DNA of 64,000 bases, from contig DAOUEL010000027.1 in NCBI GenBank assembly GCA_034430595.1, positions 76,857 through 140,856 on the forward strand, in the 5' to 3' direction. Of the stretch, positions 34,120-43,063 are shown in pieces. Position 1 is the stretch's first letter, and each line of letters opens with the position of its first letter. The position numbers and the translations under genes are program-made. Under the pieces are notes generated by a model. That model did not search any database. It was not told the DNA's origin and saw only the letters and a list, made by a program, of their open reading frames with translations. This DNA comes from E44-bin32 sp034430595 (GTDB lineage: Bacteria; Chloroflexota; Anaerolineae; Anaerolineales; E44-bin32).

Positions 34120-35979
34120 TTAGTTGCCAGTCGAAACCCGGCACCCATTGTCGAATTGGACCTGAAGTGAATAGCCTGAACCAGCTGCGGCCAATCCAAA
34201 ATTCGCTTCGAGCTTGGATGAAGAACCTACGTCACGTACCGATTGAGGTGGGATCCACGAGGAGGCATGCGTAGGAGGATTAAGATCTTCATCAGCCCAG
34301 ATCATGGTCCCACCCAGAAACAGGTAGTACAGGCCGCCATTTGAGGATGGCCATCCAAGATCAACCACTTCCACCCTAATCGCGGCTCCGGATTCATTGC
34401 TGATGATCCAGCTGGCAACGTTGCTTGCCCGCGCGAACCCACCGAGGTGGATCAGCGAGCACACATCAATCGTTGCGGTGGGCGTGTTCGTCGGCGGCAG
34501 AGTTGCGGTAGGTGTAGATGTAGGGGTAGGCGTGCTGGTCCGCGTCGGGGTACGGGTCGCCGTGCGGGTCGGGGTCATCGTGGCGGTCGCGCTGGGTGTG
34601 GCTGTTTCGCTGGCGGTCAGCACCGTAACCGCAGTACTAACCACCGTCGAGGTCGAGGTGCGGGTCGCGGTGGGGGTCCGACTGGGCGTGCTGCCCGGGG
34701 TCAGCGGGGCTGTGGTTGCCGTCCCTACCGCTTCCGTCCCGGCAGCGGATGTCAGGACCGGGCTGTCATCCGGTTCACCGGCTTGAAGCAGGAGCACCTG
34801 CATCGTGGCCACGATCGCCGTCTGGATCTGTTCTTCCGACATACCCGAGCCGGCAGCGAAGGCGACGGCCGTCGAGAGCGAATCGACGGTCGCCTTCCAA
34901 TCGATGGTCGGGCTGGCGGTCTGCGTCGGGGTACCTCCCGGCGCAGCGGCTACCGGGTTGAACGAGCGGCTCAACACCCACAACGATGGCACGAGCGCCA
35001 GCATTCCAATCAGGAGCAGCGGACTCAAGCGGCGCTTCTTGGACGGCGGCTCGATCATCGTCTGCTGCTCGGAGCGGTCAAGGTCTGGCTTTTCCACAGG
35101 CGGGGGAGGCGGGGCTCGCCGTACGCCCGGTTTGAGCGCACCAGCCCGGGGATCATAGACCAGCTGCAGGGCACGGTCGAAGGACTGACTCAGCTCGCGG
35201 GCGGAGGCGAAGCGGTCCTCAGGCTTCTTTTCCAGCGCCCTGATCAGGACCTTGCCAATTTCCTCTGGAATATTGGGGTTTATCGCCGTTGGCGGAGGCA
35301 GCGGCGCGCTGGCGTGCTTCATGGCAATTGCCAGGGGCGTATCGGCGTTGAACGGGAGCTGCCCGGTGCACATTTGGTAGAGCACGATGCCCAGAGCGTA
35401 GACATCGGTCTGCTGGCTTACCGGCTCACCGCGCGCCTGTTCTGGTGCCATGTACTGCGGCGTGCCAATGACGCTCGATCCGGTCAGGCTGGCGGTCGCA
35501 TCGGCCACGTGCGCTGTTCCGAAGTCCGAAAGCCACGCGTTGGAGTGCGCGTCGAGCAGGATATTGGAAGGCTTGACATCACGATGAACCATGCCCTTGT
35601 CATGCGCGAACTGCAGCGCTTCTGCAATTTGCCGAATAATGTGGGCACCCTCTTCTGGACGGATCGGCCCTTTGCGGATGCGTTCACGCAGTGTCCCAAC
35701 TTCCATCAATGGCATAACAATGTAGAAGACACCATCCTCCTCACCGAAATCGAGGAGCGGGACGATGTGCGGATGCCGCAGGCGCATTAAGATGCGCGCC
35801 TCCTGCTCGAAGCGCGCCTTGAAATTCTCCTCGTCGTCCAGCCCGGGCGGCAGGACCTTGATCGCGACCGGGTTCTCGGTCCCCTCTTCGATCGCTTTAA
35901 ATACCGAAGACATCCCGCCGCTGCCGATCTTGCGCACGAGGATGTATTTCCCCAGCTTGCGATCGCTCCAATTGAACAT
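34120..35979 (-). CDS. Transmembrane Ser/Thr protein kinase (Hanks type) with a novel extracellular domain
   Basis: About 619 residues from ATG 35979. The kinase domain (residues 10-270) is complete: IGSGGMSSVFKA loop, AIKVL Lys, HRDVKPSNILL catalytic loop, SDFGTA, and GTPQYMAPEQ activation segment. A basic region (KKRRLS) precedes a single helix at about 318-340. Outside lies a Thr/Ser/Pro-rich stalk of about 150 residues and a 115-residue terminal domain beginning CSLIHLGGFARASNVASW. No PASTA repeats are present. The terminal domain recurs in the next gene, 116 bases downstream on the same strand. It probably senses an envelope ligand and phosphorylates cytoplasmic proteins. Confidence 0.92.
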   Translation of the reverse strand: MFNWSDRKLGKYILVRKIGSGGMSSVFKAIEEGTENPVAIKVLPPGLDDEENFKARFEQEARILMRLRHPHIVPLLDFGEEDGVFYIVMPLMEVGTLRERIRKGPIRPEEGAHIIRQIAEALQFAHDKGMVHRDVKPSNILLDAHSNAWLSDFGTAHVADATASLTGSSVIGTPQYMAPEQARGEPVSQQTDVYALGIVLYQMCTGQLPFNADTPLAIAMKHASAPLPPPTAINPNIPEEIGKVLIRALEKKPEDRFASARELSQSFDRALQLVYDPRAGALKPGVRRAPPPPPVEKPDLDRSEQQTMIEPPSKKRRLSPLLLIGMLALVPSLWVLSRSFNPVAAAPGGTPTQTASPTIDWKATVDSLSTAVAFAAGSGMSEEQIQTAIVATMQVLLLQAGEPDDSPVLTSAAGTEAVGTATTAPLTPGSTPSRTPTATRTSTSTVVSTAVTVLTASETATPSATATMTPTRTATRTPTRTSTPTPTSTPTATLPPTNTPTATIDVCSLIHLGGFARASNVASWIISNESGAAIRVEVVDLGWPSSNGGLYYLFLGGTMIWADEDLNPPTHASSWIPPQSVRDVGSSSKLEANFGLAAAGSGYSLQVQFDNGCRVSTGN

Positions 35980-36400
35980 GCTCAAATTCTACCTACGTCC
36001 ATCAATCCGATCCCGGCTTGGCGCAGGGGAGCTGGATGAATGGGTCAACCATCCTGGCCTGAAGTGACGATGCGCCGTATGTAGCATAGCAACGAACCAC
36101 GTAATTCCACTTTGCAGCTACCTTACAGAATCAACACGCTTCCTTTATTTCATCGTAAAGTAGGACATCGAAAAACACTGCTCCGCAGAGAGCAACGTGC
36201 CTGATCGCTGTATATATCCTTCCATATTTTTACGGCCGGCGGGCTAGGAACGAAGGGCTATATCTCCGATCGGGCGAAGATGGTACAAAGGCACTACCGC
36301 AACAACCTTGGAGTGGGGAATATTGGCCAACCGCCGGCGCCAGAGACTGTCCGGCGGAATTCGAGTTCTCGATTCCTGGATCGAGGCATTGGCGGCATGA
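35980..36400. other. Intergenic region between divergent genes
   Basis: About 420 bases separating the kinase (minus) and the secreted propeller protein (plus). It should hold both promoters. No clear consensus promoter, hairpin or repeat was picked out with confidence. Confidence 0.4.
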
Positions 36401-39400
36401 ATGTCCACTCCTAAACCCCGCATCCCCCTCAAACTGTTGAATGCAGTCATCATTGCTGTGATGGCAACTCCGGCGATTCTCATCCAGCCGGCCTTTGCCG
36501 ATACAGACGTTACGGAACGCGTCAGCATCAGCAGTGATGGCATGGAGGGCAACGGAGTCTCGGAGACGCCTGCCATAAGCGCTGACGGCCGCCTGGTCGT
36601 CTTCGCATCCGAAGCCACCAACCTCGTGCCGGGAGACAGCAACGGCAAAGAAGATATCTTCCTGCATGATTGGGCCACTGGCCAGACGGTACGGCTGAGC
36701 CTTAGCTCGAGTGGAGTAGAGGGCAATGGAGCCAGCACCTGGCCCGAGATCAGCGCCGATGGCCGCTGGGTTGTCTTTTCCTCCTCTGCATCCAACCTCG
36801 TGCCAGGGGATACGAACGGCGTTGCGGATGTCTTCCTCGTCGATCTAGAGCAGGGCGACATCGATCGCATCAGCATCTCCGCCTCAAGGGCACAGGCTGA
36901 CGGCCCCAGCACACAGCCAGTCATCTCCGGCGACGGCCGCTATGTGGCTTTCGCCTCGACTGCCACCAACCTCTTCTCTAGTGCGACAAGCGGCAGGCAG
37001 GAGATTTTCCTTCTAGACCGGTCGGATGGAATGCTGAAGTGGGTCAGCCGACCGAGTTCCAGTTCTGTGAATGACGAGGACAGCAGTGAACCTGCCATCA
37101 GCTCTGATGGAAATTGGGTCGCGTTCTCATCCCTCTCCTCACAGCTTGTTCCGAACGATACGGGTGGCAAGTGGGACGTATTTCTCTGGGACTTGGCGTC
37201 CGGAAACCTCATCCGCTTGAGCCAGACACCAACCGGCACCAGCGGTGATATGTCGAGCTATATCCCTGCACTCAACGCAGATGGCCGTTATACGGTTTTT
37301 CGCTCGCATGCCATGAATCTGGTCCCGAACGACACAAACTACGTAGCCGACATCCTATTGTACGATCGGATTGTGGGATCGCTCGAGCGTATCAACCTGT
37401 CGGCAACCGGCGAACAAGCGATGGGCGGGCCGAGCGATGAACCCAGGATCTCGGCAGATGGCCGTTACGTCGTCTTCCGGTCCAGAGCCATCAATCTCGT
37501 CGCTGCTGATACAACAACCGATGAGGATCTATTCATCCGTGACAGACAGGGGAGCACGACGCTCTTAAGCGTCGCGACCGATTCGACCAAGTCGAACGGT
37601 GCCAGCTATTCGCCCGCTATCACTGCCGATGGTCAGACGTTCGCTTTCTATTCCGAGGGATACAACCTCGATCTGTTGCGGGTCGACAACAATGGGGTCG
37701 GTGATATCTTCGCCCACGGGCAACCCCCGGCACCGCTTCCGACCGAGACACCGACTGCGACGCCGACCGAAACTCCAACGGAGACTCCCACCGAGACCCC
37801 GACTGAGGTTCCAACAAACACCCCGACCGTTGCGCCGACGGCGACTGATACACCCGAGCCTTCATCGACTGCAACGGTCGAACCGACGTTTACGGCAACG
37901 CCCAGTCCAACCGATACGCCTGTGCCCTCGCCGACAACTCCAGATCCGACCAATACCTACACACCTACCGCTACCCCAGGGCAGGATCCAACGGAGCCGC
38001 CTGAAGCATGCACCTGGGTGTTGGACTTCGAAGCGGATGCGACCGGCCGGCCGCTGGCTGCAGGCCAGATCATCGATCAGGAATGGGCTGCGTTTGCAAT
38101 CCACATCACCACAAATAATCCGGGCGCGCATCCGGCCATGGTCTTCGACAGCGCCCATCCGACCGGCAACGATTGGGATCTTGGCTCACCGAACGAGGAC
38201 TTTGGCGGACCAGGGCAAGGCGTGGGCGGCCAGGGGGGGCAGCCTGGCGAGAATCGAAACCCGCTTGGTAAGGTCCTGATCATCTCCCAGGATGGGAACC
38301 AGGATAACCCGAACGATTACGCCTCCGGCGGTACCTTCGTCTTCACCTTTGACCAGCCAGTACCCATCGGATTGGTGCAGCTGCTCGATATTGACACAAA
38401 TGAGTCAGCGGGAAAGATCGTCGCCTTCGGGAGCAGCGGCAACAAACTGGGCACCTTCAGCATCCAGCCCTTCGGCAACAACAGCGTCCAGACTGTGACC
38501 GTCAACACCGAAAACGTATCCCGGCTCGAGATCTCCCTACAGAACAGCGGCGCCGTGGTTTCAATCTCGTTCTGCGCTGACGGACCAACCCCTCCAGCAC
38601 CGACCAACGTTCCGGACCCGACTCAAAGTACCGAGCCGACCGCGACGAGCGAACCGCCGGGTGCAAGGGAGGCGCCCGTAATCAATTTGAGTTCCGAAGT
38701 TGCCCTGAATGAAGGGGGCACGCTCGCGATCAGTGGTTCGTTCACCGATCCTGATTCGGAGAGCTGGCAGGGCAGTGTTGACTACGGCGACGGGAATGGT
38801 CCACAGCTGCTGCCGATTCAAAATGGTAAGACCTTCAAGCTGAGTTGGAAATACGGCGATGACGGCGAGTACACCGCAGTCGTCAAGCTCGTCGACGAGA
38901 GCGGCCAGAGCAGCACCGCCAAGCTGAAGGTGAAGGTGAAGAACCTGAATCCGGCCGCACAGGCGGAAAAATCCATCAGCCTGGCCGAATGCGAGGCGGA
39001 AGAGAAATCCAATAAGAAGGACAAGCCGCCCAAGGCCTGCCGGATTGGCGATTGGTATACTGCCACGGCCGGTCAGCCGGTGAGTTTCGAGATCGATCTA
39101 AAGGACGCCGGATCGGATGACCTGCGCGTCACCCTGGATGCCGGGGGCGATGCAATCTACTACAACGCTGGCGACTCACCCGATCCATACCCCAGCCCGT
39201 TGGGAACCTACCCGTTCAATGTGCGTCACAATGCAACCGTCGTCTTCGACAAACCCGGAGTTCGCTACGTCAAGGTGCAGGTCTTCGACGACGACGGCGG
39301 TTCGAGCACAATCTGGCTCAAGGTGCTTGTACGCAACAAGGAGGATTGCCGGACCTCGTTGGGCTACTGGATCCAACGCTTCAAGAAGGATGGCTCCTCA

Positions 39401-39781
39401 ATATATTCCGGTGAACTGCGGTCACACCTGAGCGCGTTGAGCGCCTTCGTGACGTCGTCTTTCGGCGAGTTCCGCCCGGAAATGATCGACCGGCTCGAAT
39501 CGTTTGTCCTGGACAATAGCGAAGACAGCGCCCGGGCGCGCGCCCAGCTGATCACAGCCTGGCTCAACTTCACCAACGGCTCGGTGGACTGGGACGAACT
39601 CATCCGCAAGGCCGACGGCAAGCATGACCTGCCCTACGCCGAGGTGCTGCGCGAGATGCTTGCCATCCTGATTGATGGCGGCGCGGATGATGCCGATTTC
39701 GAGCATGCGATCGAGCTGGCCGAATCGATCAACCTCGGCCGGCACAGCGGCGGTTCTGCCTGCCCGGTGTACAGCGAATAA
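36401..39781 (+). CDS. Large secreted beta-propeller protein with PKD-like and C-terminal helical domains
   Basis: A 1126-residue exported protein. The signal peptide is at residues 1-34 (VIIAVMATPAILIQPAFA). Residues 50-440 hold seven PD40/TolB-like blades with the pattern ISADGRYVVFxSxAxNLVPxD, then DIFLxD. A Pro/Thr repeat linker (TPTETPTETPTE type) spans about 448-535. A beta-sandwich domain follows (about 540-725), then a PKD-like domain with DYGDGNG and YTAVVKLVDESGQ, and a helical C-terminal domain beginning CRTSLGYWIQRF. There is no anchor. Its role is unknown, probably surface binding. A strong terminator follows. Confidence 0.85.
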   Translation: MSTPKPRIPLKLLNAVIIAVMATPAILIQPAFADTDVTERVSISSDGMEGNGVSETPAISADGRLVVFASEATNLVPGDSNGKEDIFLHDWATGQTVRLSLSSSGVEGNGASTWPEISADGRWVVFSSSASNLVPGDTNGVADVFLVDLEQGDIDRISISASRAQADGPSTQPVISGDGRYVAFASTATNLFSSATSGRQEIFLLDRSDGMLKWVSRPSSSSVNDEDSSEPAISSDGNWVAFSSLSSQLVPNDTGGKWDVFLWDLASGNLIRLSQTPTGTSGDMSSYIPALNADGRYTVFRSHAMNLVPNDTNYVADILLYDRIVGSLERINLSATGEQAMGGPSDEPRISADGRYVVFRSRAINLVAADTTTDEDLFIRDRQGSTTLLSVATDSTKSNGASYSPAITADGQTFAFYSEGYNLDLLRVDNNGVGDIFAHGQPPAPLPTETPTATPTETPTETPTETPTEVPTNTPTVAPTATDTPEPSSTATVEPTFTATPSPTDTPVPSPTTPDPTNTYTPTATPGQDPTEPPEACTWVLDFEADATGRPLAAGQIIDQEWAAFAIHITTNNPGAHPAMVFDSAHPTGNDWDLGSPNEDFGGPGQGVGGQGGQPGENRNPLGKVLIISQDGNQDNPNDYASGGTFVFTFDQPVPIGLVQLLDIDTNESAGKIVAFGSSGNKLGTFSIQPFGNNSVQTVTVNTENVSRLEISLQNSGAVVSISFCADGPTPPAPTNVPDPTQSTEPTATSEPPGAREAPVINLSSEVALNEGGTLAISGSFTDPDSESWQGSVDYGDGNGPQLLPIQNGKTFKLSWKYGDDGEYTAVVKLVDESGQSSTAKLKVKVKNLNPAAQAEKSISLAECEAEEKSNKKDKPPKACRIGDWYTATAGQPVSFEIDLKDAGSDDLRVTLDAGGDAIYYNAGDSPDPYPSPLGTYPFNVRHNATVVFDKPGVRYVKVQVFDDDGGSSTIWLKVLVRNKEDCRTSLGYWIQRFKKDGSSIYSGELRSHLSALSAFVTSSFGEFRPEMIDRLESFVLDNSEDSARARAQLITAWLNFTNGSVDWDELIRKADGKHDLPYAEVLREMLAILIDGGADDADFEHAIELAESINLGRHSGGSACPVYSE

Positions 39782-39805
39782 GCACTTCGATCGTCGATGG
39801 TATAG

Positions 39806-39841
39806 AAAACTGGCCCCTCCTGATTGCGAGGGGCCAGTTTT
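39806..39841 (+). terminator. Strong intrinsic terminator after the secreted propeller gene
   Basis: AAAACTGGCCCCTC (39806-39819) pairs perfectly with GAGGGGCCAGTTTT (39828-39841) with an eight-base loop, and the A and T runs at the base make it work in both directions. It lies 25 bases after the stop codon. Confidence 0.9.
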
Positions 39842-40031
39842 AATTCGTCCGGCGATTTCGAAAGCCTGCCATCAGCCATGAAACTCGCGTGACGTACGGC
39901 GTGGTTCCTTCATCCACCGGGGTCAAAACTCTTGCAACAGCCGTCCTATTCGAAATTACCTGGGGGCGTCCTCACCAAACAGCGCCGCACCGGAATTCCT
40001 CCACTTATCCCCTACGACCTGGCTCACCCAT

Positions 40032-41003
40032 TCAGGACTGCTCAGACGTGCTTCTCACAAAGTCGAGTACCTCGCTTAACCGGGCGAAGGCCAGCCCGGT
40101 CACGGTATCTGCAGCGCCGTAGTAAATAGCCAGCCTGTCCATGGTTTCATCCTGCAGTATGGCGCAGGGGAAGACAACGTTCGGCACATCGCCCACACAT
40201 TCATACCCCGCCTGTGGGGAAAGCAGGTACGGCTCACCACGCCCGATGACCTTCCAGGGTTGGTCAAGATCAAGCAAGGCCGCACCAAAGCTGTACACAA
40301 ATCCATTGCAGGAGGTCAGCACGCCGTGGTAGAAGAGCAGCCATCCTTCAGGCGTCTCGATCGGTACCGGGCCGGCGCCGATCTTGGTGCTCTGCCAGCC
40401 TCCTTTAACGCCCATTACATAGCGGTGCCTTCCCCAATGGATCATATCCGGGCTCTGGCTGAGGTAAATGTCACCGAAGGGTGTGTGCCCGTTGTCGCTC
40501 GGCCGGCTGAGCATGACGTAGCTGCCGTTGATTCGGCGCGGGAAGAGCACCCCATTGCGGTTAAAGGGCAGCAGCGCATTTTCAAGGAAGGTGAAGCTCT
40601 CAAAGTCATATGTGCATCCGATGCCGATCGCCGGTCCGTGGAAGCCGTTGCACCAGGTGATGTAATAGCGGTCCTCGAGCCAAACCACACGTGGGTCGTA
40701 GCGATACTGGAAGCGGCCAATTTCAGGGTCATCACATTGCCACTCGATCGGGTCATTATCGAGATTCCAGTCGATGCCATTCTCGCTAAAACCGCGATTT
40801 AAATTCATGTCACGTTGCTTGTTGTCGCAGCGGAAGACACCGGCGAAACGCTCCTCAAGCCGCACGACGGCGCTGTTGAAGATGCTGTTTGAGGAGGGGA
40901 TCGCATCGCGCGGGATGATGGGATTCGAACTGTACCGCCATACAACATCGGAAGAACCAGCAGGTCTTTCTTCCCAGGGTATCTTGGGGCGAGCGTCACT
41001 CAT
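40032..41003 (-). CDS. GH130 family beta-mannoside phosphorylase or hydrolase
   Basis: A 323-residue five-blade propeller enzyme. GH130 features are present: NSAVVRLEERFAGVFRCD near residue 42, the catalytic-Asp strand YRYDPRVVWLEDRYYITWCN near 100, KIGAGPVPIETPEGWLLFYH near 205 and the late phosphate-site segment DVPNVVFPCAI. GH130 enzymes split beta-mannosides, mostly by phosphorolysis to mannose 1-phosphate and, in some groups, by hydrolysis. Which applies depends on phosphate-binding residues that cannot be judged by eye. A GGAGGG site precedes the ATG. It faces away from, but is close to, the LacI/ABC/GH2 cluster, which supports a mannan-derived substrate. Confidence 0.9.
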   Translation of the reverse strand: MSDARPKIPWEERPAGSSDVVWRYSSNPIIPRDAIPSSNSIFNSAVVRLEERFAGVFRCDNKQRDMNLNRGFSENGIDWNLDNDPIEWQCDDPEIGRFQYRYDPRVVWLEDRYYITWCNGFHGPAIGIGCTYDFESFTFLENALLPFNRNGVLFPRRINGSYVMLSRPSDNGHTPFGDIYLSQSPDMIHWGRHRYVMGVKGGWQSTKIGAGPVPIETPEGWLLFYHGVLTSCNGFVYSFGAALLDLDQPWKVIGRGEPYLLSPQAGYECVGDVPNVVFPCAILQDETMDRLAIYYGAADTVTGLAFARLSEVLDFVRSTSEQS

Positions 41004-41426
41004 GGCAAGGGTCCCTCCGCTCCAAACGAAGTATGCCTGATACGATTACAATCTGCCTCAACCTTAATTTTACATGGATCGTGTTTTTCATGATCCGCAG
41101 TAAAGGAACCTCTTTGTAAAGCATCATGCCAGTGTGCCCGCCGAATTTTTCTCTCACACAAACCCCTTCCCCCGAGGGCACTGCACCAGAATATCCCCTC
41201 CAGACTCGGAGGGGCATTGCGGGCAATCCCGCTGGTATGCCGTTGGGATTTTATTACGCCAGGGAAAAGGTATTTCGCCAGATCAGGATTTTCAATCAGC
41301 CCTTCTTTTTTTTCTTTTGCGGCCAAGTATACTGGGATGGGAAACAATATCCTGAGAGTACCCCCACCCAAATCCAAGTCCTGCCGACTCTAGCTGAAGC
41401 TGGCCTGTCAGCAGCAGGAGGATCCG
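41004..41426. other. Intergenic region between GH130 and the SLATT-ClpP gene
   Basis: 423 bases holding both divergent promoters. A short hairpin CCCCTCC (41195-41201)/GGAGGGG (41208-41214) is visible. A T-rich tract lies near 41300-41320. No gene and no LacI-type palindrome were seen. Confidence 0.45.
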
Positions 41427-42524
41427 ATGGATTTAGAGAATTTTGATTTGATCACTGATTGGAAACAACGGGTCGATGATAGCCAAAAAGCCTATTATGC
41501 CTTGTCGGTCAGGCACAACAAATTCCATTATTGGGTGGGTGTCCTCGCCACAATTCTTACAACCATGGCAAGTGCGGCGCTCATCGTTGAGGTAACTAAT
41601 CCCGGGGTTAGAGTTACGGTTGGCCTGCTGGGGGTGGTAGCGGCCCTCCTTGTGGCAGTTCAGACTTTTTATAGCCAAGCAAAACGTGCCGAGATATATC
41701 GATGTGCGGTATCTCAACTCAGCCTTGCCAGGCGAGATATAGAGATCTTTGAGAGATTCGTACCCAATCGCAAATCTGAGAGGGAGCAGCGCATTAACGC
41801 AATTGATGAGCGAATTTCAAACATCGAAGTCGCCGATATAACCAGGCAAGGAACTACGGAAACCAAGACGTGGCCCTGGATTCTGTTACTCGGTGCAAGC
41901 GCTGTTTTCGTAATCCTGCTGATTGCTCTCGGCCGGGAGTGGATAAATCAAATTCCAGCAACCCAACAAACAGAAGTATATGGGATCCGAGAGTCTGTTC
42001 AACAGGGCACCGCGTCGTGGGAATTCGATGCGGAGGATCCCCTCATACAACAACGCGTTATTCTGATCAACACTTTTATTAATGAGTTGACCACCCAAAA
42101 AGTTATCACTTTACTTGCCTATTTCAACGGCAGGGACAATGAGACACCAATTACCATTTTTTTATCTTCAACCGGTGGCTACACAAAAGATGCGTACGCG
42201 ATTTTACAGGCCATGCAGGAATCAGACTCTAAGGTGAACACTGTCGCAATAAGCGACTGCTTTTCAGCTTGTATCAAGATCCTCATGGGCGGCACCGGGG
42301 AGAGGAAAATCGCCCGAAACTCGCGAATTATGATCCACACCCACTCCTATCCTTACGACGACGATCCTCAATCATACAGCACGATCCTGTACGAGCGTGA
42401 GAGGGATTTTTTTCGCGAAAACTCTGAGATACCACTCGATTGGATTGGCAGGGAAGAGAAATACTACTATCTAACCCCGGAGCAAGCCATTACCTACCAG
42501 CTCGCTGATGGAATATTGGAATAG
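41427..42524 (+). CDS. SLATT-like two-helix membrane domain fused to a ClpP-like serine protease domain
   Basis: A 365-residue protein with a CAGGAGG site before the ATG. Residues 5-120 resemble the SLATT 2TM domain: an N-terminal helix (WKQRVDDSQKAYYALSVRHN), two close transmembrane helices (about 35-57 and 62-84) and a trailing helix RAEIYRCAVSQLSLARRDIE. A third helix lies at about 150-170. Residues 205-365 look like ClpP/SppA-type proteases: TIFLSSTGGYTKDAYAILQA, candidate nucleophile Ser280 in DCFSACIKILMGG, candidate His304 in SRIMIHTHS, and the ClpP-like end TPEQAITYQLADGIL. The third catalytic residue is not clear. It stands alone, with no nucleotide cyclase, SLOG or kinase gene beside it. 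A membrane-bound stress or defence protease is an inference. Confidence 0.75.
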   Translation: MDLENFDLITDWKQRVDDSQKAYYALSVRHNKFHYWVGVLATILTTMASAALIVEVTNPGVRVTVGLLGVVAALLVAVQTFYSQAKRAEIYRCAVSQLSLARRDIEIFERFVPNRKSEREQRINAIDERISNIEVADITRQGTTETKTWPWILLLGASAVFVILLIALGREWINQIPATQQTEVYGIRESVQQGTASWEFDAEDPLIQQRVILINTFINELTTQKVITLLAYFNGRDNETPITIFLSSTGGYTKDAYAILQAMQESDSKVNTVAISDCFSACIKILMGGTGERKIARNSRIMIHTHSYPYDDDPQSYSTILYERERDFFRENSEIPLDWIGREEKYYYLTPEQAITYQLADGILE

Positions 42525-42905
42525 ATCTGCATACCGACCATCGTGGTGGACGCGAATCAAGTCGAGGGCGTCTATTAATTTACCGGTTTCCTGGCTGCAA
42601 GCATCAAAGCCGCGTCGTCCTCTTGGTAGGTGACATCAGGGGCAATTCGACCTGAAATCCAACGGACTATGCTGCAATTGCGGTTCCTGGTTTTACCAAC
42701 GAGTTGCGGGAGATCCCTGCCCACCAACCAAATTTCGCTACGCACCACGACCAGGACTACCTCGTTAAAACTGCTGTGTCGGACCGCACTGGCCAAGCAG
42801 AGGCCGGGATAACCCTTTCCATCCGGTACTTTAGATGGCATGCAAGACCACTGTCCCGGGCGGGGACGTCGGGGTAGGTCTCCGAGATGTGCGCGGACAA
42901 AATAG
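42525..42905. other. Intergenic stretch before the lacI promoter
   Basis: 381 bases between the SLATT-ClpP gene and the lacI promoter. Apart from a doubtful minus-strand open frame listed separately, no feature is seen. Confidence 0.4.
42575..42841 (-). CDS. Doubtful small ORF
   Basis: An 88-codon frame from ATG 42841 (open to 42961 upstream, across the lacI promoter). The middle reads like protein (NEVVLVVVRSEIWLVGRDLP), but no ribosome site is seen and no family is recognised. It may be a decayed gene or chance. Confidence 0.2.
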   Translation of the reverse strand: MPSKVPDGKGYPGLCLASAVRHSSFNEVVLVVVRSEIWLVGRDLPQLVGKTRNRNCSIVRWISGRIAPDVTYQEDDAALMLAARKPVN

Positions 42906-42934
42906 TTGACGAGTGACCCAAATAACTGTATAGT
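42906..42934 (+). promoter_or_regulatory. Sigma-70 type promoter of lacI
   Basis: TTGACG (42906-42911) and TATAGT (42929-42934) are separated by exactly 17 bases. The predicted start near 42941 lies directly before the LacI-type operator. Confidence 0.75.
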
Positions 42935-42946
42935 ATGTAGGAAAAC

Positions 42947-42960
42947 TGGGAGCGCTCCCA
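42947..42960. promoter_or_regulatory. LacI/CelR-type operator palindrome
   Basis: TGGGAGCGCTCCCA is a perfect 14-base palindrome with the central CG of LacI-family sites. As I recall it, it equals the binding site of CelR, the cellobiose-responsive LacI repressor of Thermobifida fusca. It overlaps the expected transcription start of the lacI gene, so binding would block the promoter. The regulator encoded at 43064 is the obvious candidate to bind it. Confidence 0.88.
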
Positions 42961-43063
42961 CCTCTTTCTTAACTCTTCATCGTTTTCCCTTCATTGGTCA
43001 TAACGCCGCTGAATTTTCGCCCAAAGCACCGAATGGATCGCGGGAGGTAGCGGTATCTCTGTT

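Noticed and set aside
34447..35790. A 447-codon open frame on the plus strand opposite the Ser/Thr kinase.
   Set aside because: It is the antisense of a well-conserved kinase. The product is Arg/Gly-rich with no motif, and GC-rich codon usage explains the open frame.
37735..37960. A repetitive stretch that looks at first like a short repeat array.
   Set aside because: It is in-frame coding for a Pro/Thr/Glu linker with irregular repeats, with no spacer structure of a CRISPR.
40915..40935. GGGATTCGAACTG resembling a tRNA T-arm.
   Set aside because: It is inside the GH130 coding region and no cloverleaf forms.
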